Assembly: GCF_041051975.1 (NCBI RefSeq)
Contig: NZ_CP163435.1
Coordinates: 6,179,001 to 6,243,000, forward strand
DNA: 64,000 nt
Direction: 5' to 3'
DNA from: Streptomyces sp. R21
GTDB lineage: Bacteria; Actinomycetota; Actinomycetes; Streptomycetales; Streptomycetaceae
The first letter of the stretch is position 1. Every line of letters starts with the position of its first letter. The notes under the pieces were generated by a model, which had not been told where the DNA came from, did no database searches, and worked only from the letters and a program-made list of their open reading frames with translations. Of this stretch, positions 58,724 through 64,000 are shown piece after piece. The position numbers and the translations under genes are program-made.

Positions 58724-60586
58724 TCACTGTTCCAGTACGTGTGCGAAGAAGCCCAGGTGAGGATCGTCGGGAGTACCGACGAGCAGCGCGCGGTCCAACA
58801 GGGTGTTGTTGTGCTCGCAGCTTGTCTCAGGGAGCATCACACAGGCGTGGCAGGCGGCGAGGTTGGTCCCCCCAGTGCCGGATGCCTCGGACTCGACGCA
58901 GAGCGGGTCCGAGGAACACCACTCGGCACGGTGGACGGCCGAGCGGATCGCCTGGGCCAAGCGGTCCGGTTCCCCCTGGGCGACGAGCCCGCCGAGGCTG
59001 CCCGCCGAGTCGCTCGTCGCGGTGTAGACGAGCACCCCGGCCATGTCGTCGTCGGCGTACAGACGCTCGCGCAGGGCGGCGGTGGGATAGCCGGCTTCCA
59101 GGCTCCATTCGTTGATGAGGACATGGGCCAGCGTGTGCAGCAGCACCATGCGGGGGGTGGCGGGGGAAGGAGCGACCCGGCTCGGATCCGTCGCGCGCTG
59201 CTCCATCGCCCTCTGGTGAGCGGTGCGCATCCTCTCGACCCGAGAGGCAACAGCGAGGGCCTTCTCCCAGGATCCGAGTCGGTCCTCGTCCAGTCGGAGG
59301 AAGACCCCCTCGCCGCGGACTTCCATGGCGGGGAGCCACTGCAGGTCGGAGTCGGAGAGCGGCACCTCGTTGGGTTCGGTCGTCGAGTCAGGGTCTGCGA
59401 GCCGGGTGAACGCCTTGAGAGCGCGTACCTCGCGGAGCTTCTTCACCAGCATCGGGCCCGTGAAGCCGAGCGGGCGGAGCACGGCCGCGTCCCCCAGCGG
59501 GGTTTCGCAGATGAACTGTTCCTCGCGGGAGCGCTCGCGCTCGTCGTTGCCCGAGCGGAGCCGCTCGTACTCCTTGTTGCGCAGAGCGCGGTAGCGGTGG
59601 TCGAAGGTGGGGGTGTCCTCGCCGCTCGGGTCCTCCTCGCGTTCTGCGTCGAGGAGGACCATCACGTCGTCGACCGGGACCGGACTCTCACCCTTGAACG
59701 CGAACTTGAGGCACATCTCGATCTCCGCGCGGCTGTTCAGGTTGCGGAGCTCGTCCCAGTGCTCTGCGAGCGGATCGGCGCGGCCGTCGCTCCACGGCGG
59801 GATGGAGAGTGCCGACTTCAACACCGGCTGCCATACGGCCGAGGAACCGCGCTGGAGGGTGCGCGGGGTCAGGCCGCAGGTCTGGGCGGGAGCGGACGTG
59901 CCGAGCCATGGGCGGGTGCCACGGCAGCGAAGGCCCAGATCCTTGAGAGCGCTCCTGCGGAAGGAGCCCTCCATCGAGACGTCGGGCACCCCGCAGGTGC
60001 AGGAGACGAGAATCGAACGGAGCGAGGAACTGCGTCCGGCGGTACGCAGCTTGAGGGTTCCACCGCACTGGCCGGCGGTCGTGGTGCCGCGGCCGGAGGC
60101 GCGATGGACCCATTGCCAGTACGGGTACTCGTCGAGGTGTCCGGCCTCGCAGGCGATCACGAAACGGGAGGGGACCAGGTCGGCTTCACATGTGCCGCAG
60201 ATGCTCCGGCCGGGAGGCGGGGTGAAGTCGCGGTGCCGGCGCAGGTCGTTGCACTCCGGGCAGGAGTGCATGAGAGGGAAACGACGGACCCGGAAGCCGT
60301 CCTTGCTGGTGTCGTCGGACGCGGGCGGCAGTCGGAAATGGTGGACGCCCAGGATGCGGGCGAGGCGCCGCTCGTGGATCCGTGGAGCCTCGTCGCTGTT
60401 CCAGTGTTCGTCGGCGCCGTCCAGTCCGGAGACGATGAAGGACTCGTGGTCGACGGCGACGAGCGAGCCGATTCCGTACGTGGTGATCGCCTGGGCACGA
60501 CGAACCGCACCACGACGGAGCAGGTTGCGGGCGGGCGCGGTGCCGTCCGTGCCGGTCCGGCGGCGGCGTGCGGGGGGCGGGGTCAT
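58724..60586 (-). CDS. drmB: DISARM-type protein DrmB (DUF1998)
   Basis: A 620-residue protein. After an Arg-rich N-terminus, RRAQAITTYGIGSLVAVDHE is the usual DrmB start. CPECNDLRRH and ICGTCEADLV (about 108-135) form a zinc-ribbon-like Cys4, with further Cys in SCTCGVPD. The C-terminal DUF1998 domain (about 482-600) reads LLHTLAHVLINEWSLEAGYP and CHACVMLPETSCEHNN. In DISARM, DrmA and DrmB form the core complex that recognises and blocks phage DNA. Its ATG overlaps the drmA stop by 4 bases. No drmC follows within the window. Confidence 0.85.
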   Translation of the reverse strand: MTPPPARRRRTGTDGTAPARNLLRRGAVRRAQAITTYGIGSLVAVDHESFIVSGLDGADEHWNSDEAPRIHERRLARILGVHHFRLPPASDDTSKDGFRVRRFPLMHSCPECNDLRRHRDFTPPPGRSICGTCEADLVPSRFVIACEAGHLDEYPYWQWVHRASGRGTTTAGQCGGTLKLRTAGRSSSLRSILVSCTCGVPDVSMEGSFRRSALKDLGLRCRGTRPWLGTSAPAQTCGLTPRTLQRGSSAVWQPVLKSALSIPPWSDGRADPLAEHWDELRNLNSRAEIEMCLKFAFKGESPVPVDDVMVLLDAEREEDPSGEDTPTFDHRYRALRNKEYERLRSGNDERERSREEQFICETPLGDAAVLRPLGFTGPMLVKKLREVRALKAFTRLADPDSTTEPNEVPLSDSDLQWLPAMEVRGEGVFLRLDEDRLGSWEKALAVASRVERMRTAHQRAMEQRATDPSRVAPSPATPRMVLLHTLAHVLINEWSLEAGYPTAALRERLYADDDMAGVLVYTATSDSAGSLGGLVAQGEPDRLAQAIRSAVHRAEWCSSDPLCVESEASGTGGTNLAACHACVMLPETSCEHNNTLLDRALLVGTPDDPHLGFFAHVLEQ

Positions 60587-63500
60587 CGGGATGCCTCCAT
60601 GAACAGGGCGGACTCGGCGTCGACATCGCGCAGGCTCCACAGCGTGGGCCATGCCTCGGCGTCCTCGGACTCGTCGTCGTACGACTTCAGGAGCGAGGGG
60701 ACACGGCTGCCCCTCTGGGGTTCGAAGAGCAGCCCGCCGTGCGCGTCGGCCTCGTCGCACCACCAGTCGACGAACTCGTCGAAGGCTCGGGCAACCGCGT
60801 CGGTCTCCTCGGGGGTGACCTCCTGGACGCGTTTCAGGAGATCGCGCCTGATGTCCTCACGGAGCAGGTGCTCGTAGGAGTCGACGCGGCCGGCCGCGTC
60901 GTTGGGGCGGGCCGCAGGAATGAGGATGCGCGCCAGGGCGACGATCACCGCGTGCAGGCCCCGCTCTCGGGCACGGGCGGAGAAGGGCGTGACGGAGGTG
61001 GACTCGACCTCGCGGTAGAGGGCGGAATGGAAGTGCAGGAAGTTCTCGTAGTGGGAGCGGTCGCGGGAGCGGGTCGCGTTGAGCATGACGGCGACCAGTC
61101 CGGGATGGGCGCGGCCGACACGGCTGGTGGCCTGGATGTACTCGGCGGTGGTCTGCGGCTGACCCATCACGGCCATCAGGCCGAGCCGGTCCACGTCGAC
61201 GCCCACCGCGATCATGTTGGTGGCGAGGAGGACGTCCACGGTGTCCTCGTCCGGGAGCTTCTTCTCGATGCCCTTGAGGCGGGCGGGGATCTCGCTGGCG
61301 TCGATCCGACTCGTCAGCTCCGAGTAGTTGGGGATGTCGCGGACGGCCACACCCTCACGCTCGGCGAGCAACTCGAGGTACGCCACCACGTCGTCGTGGA
61401 CCTGGAGTTCCGCGGCGGACAACAGCCGGAGGCTGTTGAAGTAGCCGACAAGGCTCCAGTACGCGTCGCGCACCTCGTCCTCGGTCCGTGCATGCTTGGC
61501 CCGGTGCAGGAGGGTTGCGTACGTACGGATCAAGAGGGTGGACTGACTGGTCCCGGGGGCCAGGAGGCCGACGTAGCGACGGCTCGCCTTCTCCTCACGG
61601 GGGGTCTCCACCGCGAACCACGAGTCGCGGGAGTCCAGACCGGCGGGCGGGAACTGGCGTACTTCGCGGGCGAAGAGGTGGCGGCCCTGGTCGGCGGCGC
61701 GACGGATGGTCGCCGTGGAGGCGATCACCTTGGGACGATCGGCGAGCGAGTCCACGGCAGTCTCGTAGAGGCCGGTGAGAGTCCCCAACGGACCCGAGAT
61801 CAGATGGAGTTCGTCCTGAACGATCAGCTCCGGAGGCGGGGTGCGGTCGCTGGGGTCGTCGCGGTTGAAGAGGGCAGCAGTGGCCGGGCGCCACGGCATC
61901 GAGGCGAACTTGTCGACGGTGGCGATCACCAGCGTCGGGCGGGCGTCGTAGACCGCCTCGTCGATCAGGTGGACCGGCAGTCCGTCGGCGAAGCGGCAGC
62001 CCGTACCGGGACAACGGACGTGCATCCGCTTGGCGTCCTCGTCGACCTCATAGGCGCGGGCGTCGAGGCGGGTGCCGCACCAGGGGCAGGCGTGCAGCTG
62101 AACGGGGTTCTCGGTGGCGAGCCGCTTGTCGAGGTTCCCGCGGAGCTCGGCGAGCCTCCTGCCGGCTTCTTCCAGGGTGTTGGGAGTGGCCGAGCGCCCC
62201 ACCCACATACCGATGGAGAACTGCTCGTCGCCCAACTCTGGCCTTTTCCGGCGCATGTGTTCCATGGCGCAGAGCAGGATCGCGGCGCGCTCGAACTGCT
62301 GGAGCGTGAGCAGCCGCAGCGTGTAACGCATGAGCACCGTGACGCCGCCGCCGTCCGCGCCTTTCCGAATGCGACGCAGGAACGAGGTGAGGGCGATCAG
62401 ACCGAGATACGCCTCGGTCTTGCCACCGCCGGTGGGGAACCACAGCAGGTCGGAGGTGCCGCGGTCGCGGTGCGCGGGGTCGTCGATACCGGCCAGACAG
62501 AGCAGCACGAACGCGATCTGGAAAGGGCGCCAGTGGCCCGCGGCGGGGTCGGGGGAACCGTTTCGGCCGTCCTTCACCCACGCGCTGCGGGCGCGCTGTT
62601 CGGCCATGGCCTGGTTGGCGAGCCGGAACGCCTGCATCAAGTCGGGCTTGGATCCCAGCAGTTCGATGCCCTCGCGAATGCGGCCGAGGGCCTCGCGGCA
62701 GGCCTCCACCTGGTTCCGCGCGGGCTTGTCGTACGTTTCACCGGTCAGAGCCTCGGCCTCGATCTCCTTGCGCTCGATCCAACGCTCGTAGCCCGTGGCG
62801 AGATCCTTCAAGGCGGCCAGGACCTCGGCGTCGGAGCCCTTGGCCAGACCGATCATGGAAAGAGCGGAGCTGTCGATCTCAGGATTGGAGTCGGTGAGCA
62901 GCACCTCGACGGTGGGGACGAACTCGCTCCGTACTTCGGCGACAGCGGCAGGGGCGGTGTCGGGCACGCCGGTCGGCGGCGGCGTCCAGTCCCACTCGGC
63001 GGCACAGCCGTGACCGACGGCGAACGTCGGGGCGTGACGGTGCAGTAGTCGGCTGGTCGCGACCTCGGGGTCGTGAGCGGTAGCCGGGGCGGGGCGCTCG
63101 ACGAAGGCGGTGGAGCCGTTGGCAGCACGGATCGTGAGGCCACACTGGAACAGGGAGAACGCGTCCTGCAGTTCCCGCTCGCTGACCCGGTGGGTGTTGA
63201 CCAGGGTGACTGTGATCGTGACCGTACCGGTGGTCGGGTCGGCGCCGCGGACGTTGACGCGTAGCGCGGCCCCGGTACCGAGGTCGAAATTCTTGTTGGG
63301 GTCGGGCGTCCTTACGTCGACGGTGGTGTCCGGAAGCGCGAGTTCCTTGCGCCGCCATTGTTCCCGTTGGTCGGATGTGGTGCGAGCCTCGGCGCGGCGG
63401 GCAGGGATCGGATTGCCTTCCGCATCGGCGGGCTCGTAGACGGCGGCATGTGCCGAGATCACGATCTCTTCGCTCATAGCCGGGTCGACCGCGAAGGTGA

Positions 63501-63837
63501 GGCCCATTGAGGAGGGACGACGGGACCCCGCAGCACCGACCTCCTGTGCGGTGCCGGATTCCTCGACGTTGTCATGGGTGCGCAGCGGGACGCTGTCCAG
63601 GCCCTCCTGCTCGGCATCGTCCTCACGGATCCGCTGCTCTGCAGCCGCGTTCGCCGATCTCGGGTACAGGACACCCGCCAGGTAGCGGTCGATCGGAGCG
63701 TCCTGGGTGAGGATCTCGTCCCGATCCTCCGGCGCGGCGCCCGGTGCGGGGCCGAGGAGCTCGCGGCGGAGTCCCAACAGGAGTTCCTCGTCCCTGACTC
63801 GATAGTGCTCGGAGTGCCGCCCTGCCACGTCCGTCAT
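60583..63837 (-). CDS. drmA: DISARM-type helicase DrmA
   Basis: A 1084-residue SF2 helicase. A long N-terminal region (1-450) precedes Walker A in LLWFPTGGGKTEAYLGL (about 465-480). A Cys4 zinc element (CPWCGTRL.. VRCPGTGC, about 582-612) splits the motor. The DExH box is VQDELHLISGPLG (about 672), motif III is VIASTATIRR, and the second RecA lobe has ATNMIAVGVDVDRLGLMAVM and TAEYIQATSRVGR (about 875-912). This layout is that of DISARM DrmA. It overlaps the upstream gene and drmB by 4 bases each (ATGA), a tight operon. Phage defence is the expected role. Confidence 0.87.
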   Translation of the reverse strand: MTDVAGRHSEHYRVRDEELLLGLRRELLGPAPGAAPEDRDEILTQDAPIDRYLAGVLYPRSANAAAEQRIREDDAEQEGLDSVPLRTHDNVEESGTAQEVGAAGSRRPSSMGLTFAVDPAMSEEIVISAHAAVYEPADAEGNPIPARRAEARTTSDQREQWRRKELALPDTTVDVRTPDPNKNFDLGTGAALRVNVRGADPTTGTVTITVTLVNTHRVSERELQDAFSLFQCGLTIRAANGSTAFVERPAPATAHDPEVATSRLLHRHAPTFAVGHGCAAEWDWTPPPTGVPDTAPAAVAEVRSEFVPTVEVLLTDSNPEIDSSALSMIGLAKGSDAEVLAALKDLATGYERWIERKEIEAEALTGETYDKPARNQVEACREALGRIREGIELLGSKPDLMQAFRLANQAMAEQRARSAWVKDGRNGSPDPAAGHWRPFQIAFVLLCLAGIDDPAHRDRGTSDLLWFPTGGGKTEAYLGLIALTSFLRRIRKGADGGGVTVLMRYTLRLLTLQQFERAAILLCAMEHMRRKRPELGDEQFSIGMWVGRSATPNTLEEAGRRLAELRGNLDKRLATENPVQLHACPWCGTRLDARAYEVDEDAKRMHVRCPGTGCRFADGLPVHLIDEAVYDARPTLVIATVDKFASMPWRPATAALFNRDDPSDRTPPPELIVQDELHLISGPLGTLTGLYETAVDSLADRPKVIASTATIRRAADQGRHLFAREVRQFPPAGLDSRDSWFAVETPREEKASRRYVGLLAPGTSQSTLLIRTYATLLHRAKHARTEDEVRDAYWSLVGYFNSLRLLSAAELQVHDDVVAYLELLAEREGVAVRDIPNYSELTSRIDASEIPARLKGIEKKLPDEDTVDVLLATNMIAVGVDVDRLGLMAVMGQPQTTAEYIQATSRVGRAHPGLVAVMLNATRSRDRSHYENFLHFHSALYREVESTSVTPFSARARERGLHAVIVALARILIPAARPNDAAGRVDSYEHLLREDIRRDLLKRVQEVTPEETDAVARAFDEFVDWWCDEADAHGGLLFEPQRGSRVPSLLKSYDDESEDAEAWPTLWSLRDVDAESALFMEASR

Positions 63838-64000
63838 GCGCGCTGCTCCTCGTCGTTGTCAGCCCGTCGATACCTTCCGATGCCGGTGATCCGGGGAGCG
63901 ATCCACACACCTCGGTCGCCGAGGCCGGCGTTGGCGCCGGCGGCGGTGCTGCCCGTCACGGTCTCCAGGGTGTCGACGCACATGCCGTGGATCTCGTCGG
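63834..64000 (-). CDS. 3' end of the gene upstream of drmA (partial)
   Basis: The last 54 residues of a minus-strand gene: DEIHGMCVDTLETVTGSTAA, then GLGDRGVWIAPRITGIGRYR and RADNDEEQRA-stop. Its TGA overlaps the drmA ATG by 3-4 bases, so it belongs to the same operon. In class 1 DISARM this place is usually taken by a methyltransferase (drmMI) or an accessory gene, but the fragment is too short to decide. Confidence 0.6.
   Translation of the reverse strand, partial: DEIHGMCVDTLETVTGSTAAGANAGLGDRGVWIAPRITGIGRYRRADNDEEQRA

Noticed and set aside
60568..63048. An 826-codon open frame opposite drmA
   Set aside because: Helicase motifs on the minus strand are complete; the plus-strand frame has no recognisable domain and exists because high-GC codons lack stops in the opposite frame.

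Overview
This window is chromosomal DNA from a Streptomyces-type actinomycete. The coding strand has extreme GC at third codon positions and GTG starts are common. The gene set is a Streptomyces core set: a sporulation gene of the SsgA-like family, DasR-type dre boxes in front of N-acetylglucosamine PTS genes, RDD/DUF2510 proteins, and a class A penicillin-binding protein with a Thr/Gly tail. Two tRNA genes, Cys(GCA) and Leu(UAG), lie on the minus strand.

Positions 1-19,400: the 3' end of a gene, tRNA-Cys, two drug-type MFS exporters, a DEAD/DEAH helicase, an IclR regulator, a Lon-type (S16) secreted protease, an ArsR-type regulator with a strong inverted-repeat operator, and a four-gene osmoprotectant ABC importer transcribed behind an Lrp/AsnC regulator. 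The Lrp gene is divergent from hpd (tyrosine degradation). Next come a TagC-like beta-propeller protein and a three-gene nitrile hydratase/thiocyanate hydrolase-type operon whose beta subunit is split into two genes. A TPR protein and a GlcD-type FAD oxidase follow.

Positions 19,400-30,700: ssgG, a non-coding stretch holding a perfect 67-bp direct repeat, two RDD membrane proteins, a secreted M6 metalloprotease, a secreted cupredoxin-like protein, the NAD-salvage pair pncA/pncB, and clpS with a DUF2017 gene.

Positions 30,700-43,440: an amino-acid permease; the sulfur-carrier cysteine pathway (JAMM peptidase, CysO-like carrier, CysM) with a cysteine-containing leader peptide; rph; the GlcNAc PTS genes nagF, nagE1 and nagE2 under dre boxes; a metallo-beta-lactamase-fold hydrolase; a membrane-anchored PemK-like protein; rdgB; tRNA-Leu; bcp; DUF3618 and GroES-like genes; and a SugE/Gdx guanidinium exporter directly behind a guanidine-III (ykkC-III) riboswitch.

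Positions 43,440-56,330: a class A PBP, a three-gene ABC-2 exporter, a DUF1707 protein, an SGNH hydrolase, a DUF445 protein, small membrane/VOC/hypothetical genes separated by short tandem repeats, and a GlxA-type regulator.

Positions 56,330-64,000 are accessory. A run of decayed genes (alpha/beta hydrolase, Scr1-type XRE regulator with its DUF397 partner, an anti-sigma-type ATPase, and a small fragment) precedes a minus-strand operon encoding DISARM-type DrmA helicase and DrmB (DUF1998). The operon continues past the window edge. No drmC-like PLD gene follows drmB.
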